A stretch of DNA of 64,000 nucleotides from Bisporella sp. PMI_857 (GCA_021307315.1 JAJSPD010000095.1:88941-152940); one strand, 5' to 3'; positions 37,150 to 49,794 are shown, counted from the first letter of the stretch. The notes: a model not told the origin generated them from the letters alone. A program made the numbers and translations.

Positions 37150-39118
37150 TTAGATGCCTCTGTCTCCTCCCAAAAGACCACGAACAGGAATCTCCCAATG
37201 TCCCTCATCATCCTCATCGTCACTATCTAGTTGATCTTCTTCATCGTTCATCGCCATTTGTACAAACATCTGGACCCAACGTTGGTTCGCTTCCTCTTGA
37301 GCCCGGACTGCTTCTGCATCATTGACCTGTCCTCGGCCCGCTTGTTGACGACGACGACCACCATTCCCAGGCCTGCCACGTCGGTTCTGATTCTGTGGCC
37401 CGCGTCCAGCAGGCTGTGGAGCATTTGGCACGACGGGCATTGCACGAGGTGGGACATCATTAATGCGTAGAACGAGTGGACCTTCCCGCTCCATTTGCCG
37501 CCGCGGTGCAATTATCTCGGGCCCGCGACCCAGGAGCTGCTCGACAGGATCAGCAATAGGCACAGCTACCTGGCGACCAGGGATGTCGGGCAAGGCTGGT
37601 TGTCTGGGCAGCGCCTCTTCTTCATCCCCTTCTATCCCATCGGCTGCGTGGACATGACCTCCGTCACCAAAGAAGCCAATACCGACATCATCACCATCTC
37701 CACCCTCAAGCTCCCATAATCTTTGATAACAACCAGTCTTTTTATCGTTGAAATGGGTATATGGATTTGAAGGCTCAAGCCATGCCGAACAAAGATAACA
37801 GAAGTGCGAATTGCACTTGAAGCAAATCATGTGGTTGCAACCATGTGTTTTCTGCGCCGGCGCAGCACAAGTTGGGCAAGCAGTTGTGTGGAGCTTCACA
37901 TATTCGAGAGAAGCCTTTTCCTCTTCCGTGAGTTCGCCTTCACTCTTGCGGGCATGGCAAATGGTGAACTCGCCATGCCAACCTTGAAAGCACCTGGAGC
38001 AGAAAGCGAATCCACAGTCTTCACAGACCGATAAGAGGTCTCTAGATGCTTCGAATTTCTTCACCTCTCCAGCCACCATAACCTCCTCGGTATCAGATTC
38101 GTCGTCAGAGTCCACAACTTCAAAACCTTCAGGCTTGCGATGTTTCTTGGATCGTGCAGCACCTTGGCACCATTTTCGAGGGCAATATACTGTATTCTTG
38201 TCCGATTCTAAATCAGCCTTATGCTTCAGATCTACGTAACGCTTCACAACATCATGCTCTAAAGGGATTTGTAGCAGCTCGCTGGGGCTGAGTTGCGTCT
38301 TTGGCTTTCGGCTCTTATTCCCATGGCGCGACTCTCCACGCTTCTTTACACAATCTGGAGCCAGGCACCGTACCGAGATCAAGTCTCCCTCCTTAATTGC
38401 GTTATTGTAAAAGTCCTGTAAGCACTCGACACAGAAGACGTGACTACAATCAATCATTTTGTGGCACACAGAACCTTTCTTAGGATCTGGCGAGTGTTAG
38501 TTGTAATCCACAGGTTAAATCATACTTCTTACCAAGGCATATTCCACAGTCGAAAGTCTCCTTATCGAACGCTTCTCGTGTCGCTTTGATATCGTAGTCT
38601 AACAGAGCGATTTTGTATTCCTGGGCCACCTCAAAGTCCTTACCTACTCCACAGCCAAACGCATTTTCAGCAGCTTGTTGTAAAGAATCGATGTAGTCAA
38701 AGACCATTTCTGTGCGGCCATTCTCCTCCCATATAGCCTGAGCCTTGGCTTCTAGCTCGTCTAATTGGGCTCTGGTAAGCCATTCTGGGGAGGTGGATAA
38801 TTTGAAATTTGGAGCACATTCTGCTGGGTATCCTTCAGGCAGAACAATGCGTAGCTGAAGACCCGGCAGGTAATGTAGATTGTGTGATTCGAGGTTCGGT
38901 TCAGCAGTATTCGACCGGCCTTCCTCGTTACTTGAGGTGGAGGATGGCGGGGTAGGTAGAGGGGCACCATCTGCAGAAGCAGGAAAGATAACTTTGACAG
39001 GATCAGTAGGATGTACAGGGAGCTCCAGGAAAGCAGAGAAGGGAGCCTCAGTTCCTAAGATCAGTTCCGGGAAGATAGCAGCGATGCAGTCTAATTCGAC
39101 TTCTCGCGGGTCGTCCAT
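37150..39118 (-). CDS. ITT1: RWD-domain RBR E3 ubiquitin ligase (ITT1/RNF14-like)
   Basis: Exons 39118-38533 and 38486-37150 (46-nt intron) give 640 aa. Residues 1 to about 165 form an RWD domain, with LQLRIVLPEGYPAECAPNFKL and an acidic helix at the end. RING1 starts at Cys191/Cys194 (FDCGICLDP, joined across the splice) and continues HKMIDCSHVFCVECLQDF. The IBR has CEDCGFAFCSRCFQGWHGEF. RING2 is ACPTCAAPAQKTHGCNHMIC, with the probable thioester Cys near 412. An unusual acidic insert and Pro/Arg/Gly-rich C-terminus (RGRPGNGGRRRQQ) follow. RBR ligases pass ubiquitin through a Cys intermediate; yeast Itt1 affects translation termination, and RNF14 acts on stalled ribosomes. Confidence 0.9.
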
Positions 39119-39798
39119 GGTTCAAGCGTTTCTCGTGGGCAGAATGTCACCGGTCGATCCGTGAAAGGGAAACGACTTCTGCTTCAGAGATGAAGGAGTC
39201 TAGATTCATAAGTAGGGAAGATAGCACATTTGAGAACGTGCGCAAGAGATCAGGTAGTGAAATGGTAGTTAGTGAACATGTCGGGTTGACATAGAGTTGG
39301 TGGCGAGGAGTCATCTATAAAAGCTGGAGATAATTTCATCGCAATAGCGGGTACATTACTTCAAATTTATAATTGGACCCCTGGGAATTGAGTCTTGGCG
39401 CGGCCGCGTAAGGACTGCACCAGCTGCTGCTTTTGCCATTGATAGTTAGACATTATAGCGGCACTGATCGGACCCTTCAACTTCAGGCACATAGCTTGGA
39501 CAAATATCCTTTCATACAACACGATATATCATGAAGAAGTACTAATACCAACTTGTTACCTATTTTCACGGCCATACCCATTCCTTTCTCTATGAACTAT
39601 AGGACCAATGAATTCTGCCGCATCTTAACTGTGAACAGCGAGTACAGGGTACCGACTCTGAGCCATTGGCAGCCGGTATTACCACAAATTCGGCGTCTTC
39701 CCTAGGCTTTTTTTTCAGGTAAAAGAAACTAGATCTTACCAAACTGTTCCCACAGTAATACTCTCAATTCTCACAACTTCTCCTAGCTGCCAACTGTC
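39119..39798. promoter_or_regulatory. Divergent region between ITT1-like and CAX4-like genes
   Basis: 680 bp between opposite-strand start codons; presumably both promoters. A T8 run sits near 39708-39716. Nothing else identified. Confidence 0.4.
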
Positions 39799-40491
39799 AT
39801 GGATCGGCCACTTGCCTCTCTCAGCCTAACCCATGTCCATTACGATCCCAACGATCCCATCTCCTATGTATGCGCCTTCCTCGCTCTCGTTCCCCAAGGC
39901 CTTTGCGTTGTCTATGCAACTCTAATCTGGAGCACACGCGAAGCGGAAATCTTTCTCCTCTTCACTGGGCAGATGCTTTGCGAGGCACTCAACTTTGCTT
40001 TAAAACGCATATTGAAAGAAGAGCGCCCGAAACTGATGCATGGAAAAGGATATGGCATGCCGTCTTCCCACGCGCAGTTTGTGAGCTTCTTTAGCGTGAG
40101 CCTGAGCCTGTTTTTGCTCTTCAGACATGTACCGAAGAAATCGACAAAGAGCCATACACCGCTGGGTTTAAGTGCGAGGGTGGGGCTAAGTTTTTTGGGG
40201 ATATTAGGTGCGGCGACAGTGGCATGGAGTCGGATATACTTGGAGTATCATACGGTGAAGCAAGTCGCTGTCGGGTATTTGGCTGGAAGCACCATAGCTG
40301 TTGGCTGGTTTGTGATTACAGCTGCGGTAAGGCAGGCCGGCTTGCTGAACTGGGCTTTAGAGCAACCACTCCTCAGACTGTTCCGTATACGGGATCTAGT
40401 TGTGGAGGAAGATTTATGCCAGGCAGGATGGGAGAAGTGGGAAGTCAAGAAAGCAGGTGAGAGGGTAGCAAGTGTAAAGAAGAAGAGGTGA
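39799..40491 (+). CDS. CAX4: Dolichyl-diphosphate phosphatase (PAP2 family)
   Basis: Single-exon gene of 230 aa with four or more hydrophobic spans. The three PAP2 phosphatase motifs are visible: KRILKEERP (residues 69-77), GMPSSHAQF (PSSH at 88-91) and SRIYLEYHTVKQVAVG (144-159). The N-terminus (LTHVHYDPNDPISYVCAFLALVPQ) is typical of the Cax4/Cwh8/DOLPP1 group. These ER enzymes hydrolyse dolichyl diphosphate in the lumen to recycle the lipid carrier for N-glycosylation. In motif 3 the family's final Asp position is Gln/Val here, a variation also tolerated in other members as far as I recall. Confidence 0.9.
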   Translation: MDRPLASLSLTHVHYDPNDPISYVCAFLALVPQGLCVVYATLIWSTREAEIFLLFTGQMLCEALNFALKRILKEERPKLMHGKGYGMPSSHAQFVSFFSVSLSLFLLFRHVPKKSTKSHTPLGLSARVGLSFLGILGAATVAWSRIYLEYHTVKQVAVGYLAGSTIAVGWFVITAAVRQAGLLNWALEQPLLRLFRIRDLVVEEDLCQAGWEKWEVKKAGERVASVKKKR

Positions 40492-42978
40492 CGTTTGTGC
40501 TGTGGCACAATAACAGAATTTTATGGTTACCATATGACCTCGCTCTACTTTCTTCGAATTGCACATATCAAAAATATTCAAGAGGTTGGCTGGTGGGTTA
40601 TTTTGAGCCTACAGTTGTTATGTTGTCATGAATTGGCCATTCACTCTCCTTGAGTTTTTTTGTCTGAGGCTGGACTTTCCCGTGCGGCAGTAGTCTGCTC
40701 TGTACTACTTCCACTCATGATTCACGCAGTATCTTCTCTATCTGATTTTATCCCGGTTATAGAAGGTTTTGGTTCACTCATTGTGCTTTTACTAGGCAAG
40801 GGTCAGCCCAGTTTTGTCAATTTCATCATGTAATGGAAAACCTCACCGAGGCCGGCAAACGTGATGATAGAGGTCATATACATAACATTTATTGCACATC
40901 TTGTCAAAGCTCATGTAAACCACCCAAAATTGCCCAGGCTTGGCTGAAAGTTGATCCATGGATGTTTTATGTATGTTCCCTGTGCTGGGAAGTGCTCGGC
41001 TAGTGCCTAAAAGGGTGCTGCCGTATCCCAATTGTTGGGAACATGCAACTTTTGTTATACACACAATTTGAAAATTTCAAAGTCGTGCCCCGAGCCCTTG
41101 AACTGCAGCTTCGCAAGGACGTCAGGAAATTACTAGGCATAACAATAACAAGGAAGTCCTTCAGGATGGCCTTGAAAGAGCACAATACATGCTCGTGAGC
41201 CATTTGGAGCAGCAACTGCTTTCATAGTATATGCGCCAAGCCTATAGTAATGCAGGAGATCCTTGAGTCCACCATGGACCTAGAGGAGGATATCTGTCTA
41301 TCTCCCATGTTCTAACCTGGATCTGTGTAACACTGGGAGTCAAGGACCCAGTGTGAACTGAGAGCAATGAGCTGCATATGTACGCAAGGGTAGGGTAACA
41401 GTTAGCTGTAAGATCTCGTTCATCCTTCTCAGCACACCGACATTTATTAGGACCAGAATCGTCTTATGGGAAACTACTGGTGTCCTCGAGTGTCCCTAAC
41501 TGGACTAGATCCAAAAGTCACGTGGAAGATTATTGTCTTGCTGCGACTGCCAAGCCCAGCTAACCCGAACAACATCTCTTTTTATTCAAATGCTTTCCAT
41601 TTTCCAGTGGAAATATACATCCACTCGTTCCTCTCCACCAAGCTGTTACGCATCACCAATTCTAGAGCCATCGCCACCATCCTCCACAGCGCTTTAACCT
41701 ATACTTTGCTGTCATTGTCATAGTTATTCCCCCCCACCATTATTGCACGCTCAAGGTCTTACTCATGTCATGTTAACGGCCTTCTGAATTTGGCTTACGG
41801 CCAAGCAAACCACCTGCAACCAGGGTCCATTGCCCTGGGACGCCAATCTGCATGTGCATCAATCAATCACAACATCCATACGGCTCGTGTATCTGGTTCT
41901 GGAACCCACCTTCTACAACCATGACCTCCCTTTAGGTTGTCATGCTCAAGCGGACTAATATATGTTGCAGCAAACAAGCCTGTCAGGGTGGTGTCCGAGT
42001 TGGCCGAATATATTAATGATGTGCTCGGTACATGGCTAACGGGGATTTTTTGCTCGGCAGACGTTCTCACTCTGACAAAAGCATATTCTTTCCATCAAAA
42101 GGCTGTGTGACTGTCAGCAATCGTTGGGAATATGGCCATGCTACCTTCTATCTTTGTGCCTCGAGATTAGAGAAAGTCGCTGCTTGGAACACGCGAAGTA
42201 GCTCACGATAACCATAATCATTCTTCGGTAGTCTCTTGAATCTATTCTAGCAACGCGCCAACTGATTACTATGATTGGCTTAGTGGCCATGTCGCTGGCC
42301 CGAGTTGGTCATCTGTACTCTATCCCAAAACTCTGCAGCAACAGGTCAAATATGAGAGACAAGTACAATTTGTGGCTCTACTACCTTGCAAGTGCACTAT
42401 ATCTCACATCATTTCTTGCTATTCTTTGTTATATGGTCTAAGCATCCCTTATCGTCTTGCATTCCCGGAATGTTGCTTCGTGTCTGCCTTTGTCTTTTTA
42501 CTAGTTCTTGCCCTACATTTTCCGCATATGGCTTGTCATAGTATTATTGCAACTTAATACGGAACCCTTGACATGCGTTCAAGGATATATATTATCACCG
42601 TTCCGTTGGGATTCTATGTACTGCAGCTCTCTTTTACTCCCGAGCTAAATACGAGAGTGGCTGCCTACATCGTTTCATCATAGGTGTACCCTAGGCCCTG
42701 TTATGCTACTTTCAGTGTTGTCCTCTTGTAGCATAAATATTACTAGAGAAGATTCAAGTTGGAATCAGCTTCTAAGATAGAAGGCGCCCTGTGTGCTTAT
42801 ATTGCGTGGGTACTAAACAAATTATCTCTACTTCAACATTTATCTACATATTCCGACAGTTGTCACACCTGCGGCGACACTTAAATATCGCCTGCAATTC
42901 AAAGAAACGCTTGCCCTGTCTCATTTAGAGTCTAGAGATATTTAGTGCTGGATATTTCATACTTGTTAGCGAGGAAAC
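40492..42978. other. Intergenic, about 2.5 kb
   Basis: No conserved gene seen on either strand. Frames of 60-90 codons are scattered and unlike known families. The last few hundred bases before 42979 should contain the subtilase promoter. Confidence 0.5.
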
Positions 42979-45900
42979 ATGTTTATCCTCGGTCTAGCGT
43001 TACTTAGCCTGTTTACTCCGGGATTCGCAAAATGTAAGTTCAGCCTTTTTTTCAAACAGATTGGTATGGAGGTTGAAGTCTTTTGGGAACGTTTCAGACG
43101 ACAACTTCTGGAGCCAAATGCTGATAATTGAAAACTTAGTTGAAAAAGCATTCATCATTGAGCTTGCTCCATCTTCTGGTCTCTCAGGACGCTCATTATC
43201 ACCGCATAGTGCATTTCGTAAGCGAGCAGAATCTACTTTGGACTACACAGTACGGCATGAATTCAACAGTCCGGACACCTACCTCGGTTTATCAATTCAA
43301 GTTCGCAGTAAGCATTCTTCGTAATCTACGGGAAGGAAACCTATCAGATGTCGTTATCCGGTCATGAAACAATAACTAATATACATGAATATAGGTGATG
43401 CGGCAAGTGAAGATATCCATGCGCAGCTGGAAGCAATTCCAGGCGTGTTAGCTGTATCTCCTGTGACTGAGGCCACAACTCCTATCACCTTTAATAATAC
43501 TGCCGATCCTCTTCTTTCATATCCGGAACCAGCATCTTTAAGGAAGGTTTTTGGCAGTAGTCACCCCATAACATCAACCCTGGAAAGTAAGTTTCTAAAT
43601 ATCACCTACTGCTTCATGGAAACCTCGGAAGTGTTACGCATTTAATGTCCATTGCTGCATACCTTTCTTCGAAACCCATCTAACTTGAAATTTCTGCAGT
43701 GGGGGGTGTAGATAAGCTTCACGCACTTGGTATCAAAGGAAAGGGTATTAAGATCGGAATTATTGGTGAGCCGAATTTCTCTTAATAAATAATCCTGGAT
43801 TTAGGATCACTGTATATTCCTTGTTTGTTTACTAATATGTCAACCATTCAGATACTGGTGTAGATTACAGGTATGTTTGACTTGCCCGGCTTTCTCCAGG
43901 AATCTGGTAACAGATAATCATGCCCGGGTATTTACGAATTGTGGTTTCATCTGACCTGTATAATACCTGTAGTCAAAAAGTCCACGTTAATGACACTATT
44001 GCAGGCATCCATCTCTCGGAGGAGGATATGGACCTGGCTTCAAAATTGCTGGCGGATGGTCTTTTGTTACGGATAACGGGACGGTCCAAAGCAGCCCTGA
44101 CCCTCTTGCAGCATGTCTTGGAGGTGGCCATGGTACACACGTAGCTGGTATGTTTTGACATAAATTTTTTCCATGGCAATATTAACGCCGCAAAATAGGT
44201 ATCATTGGCATGAATAGTGTGCCAGGCCAATTCGACATTGTAGGTGTCGCTCCTGAAGCAACATTGTACATCTACCGGGCTTTTAATTGCGATGCCAGAG
44301 CTGGGAGTGACGCAATTTTAGCAGCGATGCTAAAGGCTCAAGAACAAGGTGTCGACCTTGTGAGCCTGAGCCTTAGTGTGGGAGACCAGTCGGCATATGG
44401 TGGCATTGACCCTTTAGCAGCGGTCACAAAGAAATTGACGGATGCGGGCATCGCGGTAATCGCTGCAGCAGGCAATTCTGGAGTGCAAAGTAAATATGCG
44501 AATAGTCTGTATTCGGCAAAATGGCCAAGCACTGAGCCCAGTGCTATTTCAGTTGGTGCAAGTTAGTAATTTCTCATATAATCTACTCTGAGATTCTCTT
44601 CACTCACAGCCAGATAGTTGCAAATAAGGATTTCCCACTAGTCTACTCAGCCGTAGACTCATTAGGGGCAACCATTAAATATGCCTCCGTCTTTCCGATA
44701 GACTTTCCAAATGGTGCTGATGTGTTTTGGCTCGAAGATGGGTGCAGCAGTAATGTCTGGGAGGAAGCTATGAAAGTTGTCCAGGATGTCAACAGCACCA
44801 TCTTCATATTCCAGGTATTGGCTGGGTGCGAGACCCCTTACATTGGCAACTATAACGGCGCAAAGTATCAGCCGAAGTACATGATGGCTTACAATGCGGA
44901 GGTGGCCGATCTGTATGATCAGTGCTATAATGTACCAAAACAGGGTTATTTCAGTGGTTCACCGCAGTTCACAAATGTGGGGTTTGAAGACGGAGTAACC
45001 TTGGCGCAAAATTATGCAGCTGGAGGTGGATATCTCAGCTATAAGCTTAAGTTTCCTAGTAAGTGGTAATGTGTACTCTCTAACCCATGCTAGGTTCTAA
45101 TTCTTCTCAGGCAAAGACTTTATCAGTATACCTCAGCCGAGTGGTGGTTACATAGATTACTATTCCAGCTTTGGTCCAACGTATCATGACTACAGACTGA
45201 AGCCTCAAATCTCAGCGCCGGGTGGGCATATCCTTTCCACATGGCCACTGGGACCACTCTCTGGTTGGGTTATTATCTCGGGTACATCTATGGCCACACC
45301 CTATGTTGCCGGAGCATATGCTCTTATCAAGACCCAATTTCCAGGTGCTTCGATCCAGGAGATCAAAGAGCGGATACAAACCACTGCCAAATCTCTGCCA
45401 TGGATCTATGATTCTACTGTCTTATCAACCACAGCTCAACAAGGGGCTGGCGCAATTGACGTCTACAGTGCAATCTTCTCAAAGAGTGTCGTTTCTCCTG
45501 GACAGATCACTATCACGGACGTTTCAAGAACGGAATACGGCACTGCCAATCTATCCATTACGAATAAATCTCCCAATGCTAAGGTTTATACCATTTCCCA
45601 TCAGGGAGCAGCATACTCAGACTACTACCTCCAATACCGCGAAGTCTCACAATTGGCCAAGTATGGCGTGGCGAACCTCAGCGAGTCCTCAATAACTATC
45701 GCTTCCGGTTCCACAGAAATTATATTCGTATCTATGTCGCCTCCAGCAGATGTGACACCGGATTCATTTCCTGTTTTCAGCGGCTTTATTCAGATATCCT
45801 CCGAGAACGAAGAGTACAGCATACCATATATTGGACCACCATATTCCATATACAACACACCATACCTAACTATTCTAAACACCACAACTATCATACCCCA

Positions 45901-46366
45901 AATGTACGGTTACGATGCCACCGGCAATGCTATCAGAAATGACGGGTTCCTCATTATCAATCCAAAATATGGCTTCGGGTCCGCAATCTCCAAGGCACAA
46001 TGGTCATACGAGGCAAGATTAGATGTTTTACCCGCGAATACATCGATCCAAGCAAATCACTATGCACCAAATGGCACGGTGAGTGCTTGGGACGGATATC
46101 AGCCTAGTAAGGTGATGCCTACGAGTAGTATCTTTGGATATGAGAGTTTTGGAACTCTAGTGAGACAGAGGCAGTGGAGCACGGGCGGACTCAGCGCGTA
46201 TGGAACAGGAACAACAGCGGTGTTGGGCGATGATGGCGTTAGCAGAGAGGTTGGACCAGGTGATTATAGGTGGTTTGTTAGCGTGCTTAGAGTTGGGGGA
46301 ACGAGCGGCGTACAGTCGGATTATGATACTTGGCTTGGTCCTGTGTTTAGGTTTGTGGATGAATGA
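42979..46366 (+). CDS. Secreted subtilisin-like serine protease (S8)
   Basis: Nine exons (42979-43033, 43098-43307, 43395-43586, 43700-43765, 43852-43870, 44005-44147, 44199-44561, 44618-45058, 45111-46366) join to 914 aa, including one of only 19 nt. A signal peptide (MFILGLALLSLFTPGFAK) and an inhibitor-I9-like prodomain (HAQLEAIPGVLAVSPV) lead to the catalytic domain. The triad is Asp175 in IGIIDTGVDY, His223 in GGGHGTHVAG and Ser556 in ISGTSMATPYVAGA. The oxyanion Asn is in AAAGNSG. About 200 residues inserted between His and Ser resemble the PA-type insert of Vpr-like extracellular subtilases. The C-terminal third is beta-rich, with several N-glycosylation sequons, and resembles an Fn3-like domain. 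Likely extracellular protein degradation. Confidence 0.92.
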
Positions 46367-46757
46367 ATGAAATTGAAACCTTGAGGTTGGGTGCGGAGCA
46401 TGATTAAGGTGGATATTGATCATAACGTTTATTTTTGTAGATAGTTTACCCATAGATCTGAAGTATAGCTTTGCAAATGATCTATCTTTGGCGTAAAAAC
46501 GAGTTGGTTTGTCCAGACTTCATCCTGATTGTGATATTAACGGTCCAGAGAGATAATTGATATCCTGAACATATGATATGTAACATTTCCGAATCCTTTA
46601 GCCCGCCTTTCAATTCAGTAGCGTGCCCAAAGCCTCTGGTCTTGATGTGAGCTCTCACTCTGGCGGGACACTCTAACCTGATATTCCCACTAGATTCATC
46701 ACTTTATCAAATCATCTTTGTGGCTGCTTCAAGCACCTCAAGAGCCAAGATGCTTCT
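46367..46757. other. Intergenic, 391 bp
   Basis: Between the subtilase stop and the F-box fragment. Nothing recognised. Confidence 0.5.
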
Positions 46758-47140
46758 ATGCCAAATACTTCCGCATCCAAACGAGCGCTCTATAATGCAG
46801 AACTACTCGAATTCATCATGACATATTTACCAGAATGCGATCTTCTTGTCAACGCTCAACGAGTCAGTCGACTTTGGCACTCTCTAATCATCACCTTCCC
46901 AATTCTTCAGCAAATTCTTTGTTTCCAGCCCTTGCCATCTTCGAAAAATACCTACCAGGGAAAGGTCAACCCTATTTTTGCCTCTTGTTTCTCTCCATGT
47001 TTCAGAAACTTCGAGCGCGACGCTCCACAGAGTTCTATTGAACGCCTCGATTTTCGTAGCCCTATAATGTCGAATCCTTTGCCGTGACAACTTTTGCCTA
47101 TAAAGACCGCAAAATGCTAGCTTTGGTTTAAGCTTTTATG
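46758..47140 (+). pseudogene. Truncated F-box gene
   Basis: The frame 46758-47087 encodes an F-box-like start (ELLEFIMTYLPECDLLVNAQ, then RVSRLWHSLIITFPILQQIL) and the linker NPIFASCFSPCFRNFER, common in fungal F-box proteins of this size class. It stops at TGA after SNPLP. A different frame directly downstream reads TFAYKDRKMLALV before another stop, which resembles the usual continuation (AFTYKDASWRxML), so a frameshift is likely. The rest, to about 47650, is unrecognisable. Such proteins would recruit substrates to SCF ligases; this copy probably does not work unless the short form is used. Confidence 0.6.
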
Positions 47141-47657
47141 CCAATTTACGTAAACGTTCGATATACCAACACATCCTACCACAATCGAACCTTAGGCAAA
47201 TCGATTGTTTGATTATGTCATACTCGACCTCAGCAACCTAGGGAGCAACTGTGCTCGAAGCGCAGTACATCAACTTCGCAGGCATATGTAACTTTACTGG
47301 CGTGCGCTAGTGGCGGTACTTCTTAATACACATACAGTGTGGCGTCTTTTAGTAATTGCAGCGGTTAAATAGGAACTTCCTCTGCTATCAAAGGCACATT
47401 GACGATAACACCTCAAGGCGGTTACCGTGTTGAATCCACGGAGCCTATTCGATAATTATTTATATGGGATTGATTCTGTAAACGGCTTCTTAGTTCAACG
47501 GTTCAGCTCCAACTATCCTCATCTTCAAAATTGTACACCTTTCCATCTCATTTCTGTAGCGGCTGCGAGCTCTATGCTGCGTTAAGCTGCGTTTAAAAAA
47601 TCTCAATGGGAACTGACTCACGATGTACATTGAATCTCCCCAATAGATCCACCCACT
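47141..47657. other. Degenerate stretch after the F-box fragment
   Basis: Contains short words in mixed frames, such as DLSNLGSNCARSAVHQLRRH near 47225-47285, perhaps the tail of the same broken gene. No intact gene. Confidence 0.35.
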
Positions 47658-48854
47658 TCACGTGAGCCCTGGAATGGACCAATCCACCCACCGGGCCAAA
47701 TCGAAGTTGAACTTGCCATCAGTCTTAAACACATTTGTGTTGGTATTTGCTTGGGCCAATAAGAACCTGTTCATGAAAGCTGCTACTTCTGGTTGCTGGG
47801 AAGCCGGCAGCTGACAATGACTTGCACCGTGAGCAACCTGAGAGAACCCAAAACTATCCTGCATGCCAACAGCCTCAAAAATTCTCCGTCCGGCTATCGA
47901 ACACCCATAGGTACTGATAGGTCCCAGATAATCAATACCTGAGTTCTCAATTACTAGCAAGCCTCTCCCACTTCCTACGATCAGACCAATAAGCATATGG
48001 TGGTCATGTGGAAGAGTTTCGATTTTATTGACGTACTGCTCGAACACGGTGGCGAACCAGCCGTCGCCCGTTACAATCTGAGCGGCATCCTCGACGTTAG
48101 TCCCATTCTTTTTCATCTCGGAGACAATTCGCCAGCATCCTGCCCCACCCGATCCAGCTTCCTGTGGGATTGTCAACCTTATTCTATCATCAAAAGCCCC
48201 AGCAATGATAGCGCCTTTTCCATTCCGCGAACAGCCTGTGACTCCAATTCTTGATACATCAATATTCGTCATACTAGAGGGGAGAATCTCAAGCGCATCA
48301 ATGATCCGACTCACGGCCCATGCCCAAGCTATCAAACCACCAGCCTGGTGCGAGGTTCCATAAAGCGTGTAGAATAGCCCGTTGGCGCGGGGGTATGTAG
48401 CTGCGATCTCTTCATTGTTAAATGTTATAATCGCAACGCCTTGAGGTACTGGAATTGAAGCGCCACCTAGAGCAATAATGGCGGGAAATGGACCTTTGCT
48501 CGATCCAGACGGTAGCTGGACCGAGACGGAGAACGAGATGGATTTCCCTCCCTCTGAGCATGCGATAGTTATTTTGTTCGATGCGGACGTTGCAGTTAAA
48601 TTTGCAGGTCTGGAAGGCTTTTGGCCTAGTTCATAGCGCTGAAGGAGTGCTTTGATTTCTTCACGGCGACAGGTCCATGCTTCCTTTGTGGTAACTCTGG
48701 ACCCGTTGGTAAAGGTAAAGGGGTCTGGGAGCTTAGAGATGGTGGTTGGTGGAATGCTACTAGGCAACGGAATGCAGTTGGAAGGTTGTGTTGTTTGTGC
48801 TAAAATATGAAGCACAGAAAAGGCGATAAGGTACAAAAACTGGAGAGAAACCAT
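47658..48854 (-). CDS. Glucuronoyl methylesterase, carbohydrate esterase family 15
   Basis: A single exon encodes 398 aa. A signal peptide (about residues 1-20, ending LAQ) is followed by NCIPLPSSIP, without a cellulose-binding module. The CE15 signature VTGCSRNGKGA holds the catalytic Ser at 209. IPQEAGSGGAGCWR holds the acidic residue at 232. HGASHCQ holds the catalytic His near 346, where the family usually has GHNHCQ. HDHHMLIGLI and IDYLGPISTYGC are also family blocks. These enzymes cut the ester between lignin and 4-O-methylglucuronic acid on xylan and are secreted by wood- and litter-decaying or plant-pathogenic fungi. It lies next to a broken F-box gene and is not in an obvious wall-degradation cluster. 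Confidence 0.92.
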   Translation of the reverse strand: MVSLQFLYLIAFSVLHILAQTTQPSNCIPLPSSIPPTTISKLPDPFTFTNGSRVTTKEAWTCRREEIKALLQRYELGQKPSRPANLTATSASNKITIACSEGGKSISFSVSVQLPSGSSKGPFPAIIALGGASIPVPQGVAIITFNNEEIAATYPRANGLFYTLYGTSHQAGGLIAWAWAVSRIIDALEILPSSMTNIDVSRIGVTGCSRNGKGAIIAGAFDDRIRLTIPQEAGSGGAGCWRIVSEMKKNGTNVEDAAQIVTGDGWFATVFEQYVNKIETLPHDHHMLIGLIVGSGRGLLVIENSGIDYLGPISTYGCSIAGRRIFEAVGMQDSFGFSQVAHGASHCQLPASQQPEVAAFMNRFLLAQANTNTNVFKTDGKFNFDLARWVDWSIPGLT

Positions 48855-49794
48855 ATTTCTTTTTGGTTATTGATATATCAACCTATCTAATACAACATAA
48901 ACACAGCATAACGAAATACTTATATACAACAAGAATTAAGAGTTTATCAGGTTTCATCTCAAAAACTTAGTAGCCATTATATATTAGTCTAAATCCCTTA
49001 TATCGCAAAGAGAATTGATCTGCTAGAAATGACATATGCGCACCTATAGTACTCCTTCTCAAGAAAAGAGAAGTATTACTGTGCTAGAAATGATATACGC
49101 GCACCTATGGTACTCTTCTTAAGAAAAGAAAAGTATTGCTGTGCTAGATATGATACATGCGCACCTATAGTAACCCTTGAGAAAAAAAGAAATATCCTTC
49201 GTGAAATCTTATGACCACATTTAATCTGTCCTTCGATCTCGGCAGTTTCTAAGTGAGGTTGTCGGGCCGCGGAACCATATTATGTAGCCATTTTATCAGC
49301 ATCCTAAAAGGTTATTGGAATAATGCTCCTAGGCAAAATCAGAAGTTGTAGCCCCGAAGCAGTTGACAAATGTTGTAAACTCTCTCAACAAATTTTTACG
49401 AAACCAACCCAAGTTCTGAACCAAGTTTAGCATCGCTTAAATAGCACAAGAAGCCTGTTGTAAAATAGCAAGAAACCACAGGAATTGGAATACAATACCA
49501 CGTTATTGCAGCTTGTCTTGCCACAAGTATTAATGGAATTTGCTAAGCTTAAAACATCCGTATTTATGCTTGGAAAGCATATAATGGTCAAAATCGCGTC
49601 TTGTCACGTGCCATGTTCTTGCTCACCTAACACGTGACCCAGAAGAGATCTACTTACTTAGAAGCTTTTAATCCTCAACTTTTCATTTTTAGTTTAGTAT
49701 TTTTGTAATTAACCCTTTTTATTAGCCGCTTTACCAGGACCAAGAATTGGATTTGTGACAGAAAAGATAAAGACTAATACTTTTGCAAAGTAAG
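48855..49794. other. Intergenic, A+T-rich, with a tandem repeat
   Basis: Probable promoter of the esterase, the 3 x 60-bp tandem repeat at 49021-49200, and otherwise A+T-rich sequence leading into solo LTRs. Confidence 0.5.
49021..49200. repeat. Three tandem copies of a 60-bp unit
   Basis: Each copy starts near TGCTAGAAATGA and includes TGCGCACCTATAGTA then an AGAAAA-rich tail. Copy starts are about 49021, 49082 and 49142. Copies 1 and 2 are closest; copy 3 decays at its end. Confidence 0.85.

Noticed and set aside
37231..37719. Plus-strand frames over the RBR gene
   Set aside because: Antisense shadows of the Pro/Arg-rich C-terminal coding region.
49021..49200. Possible CRISPR array
   Set aside because: The unit is a plain 60-bp tandem repeat without repeat-spacer structure, and the genome is eukaryotic.
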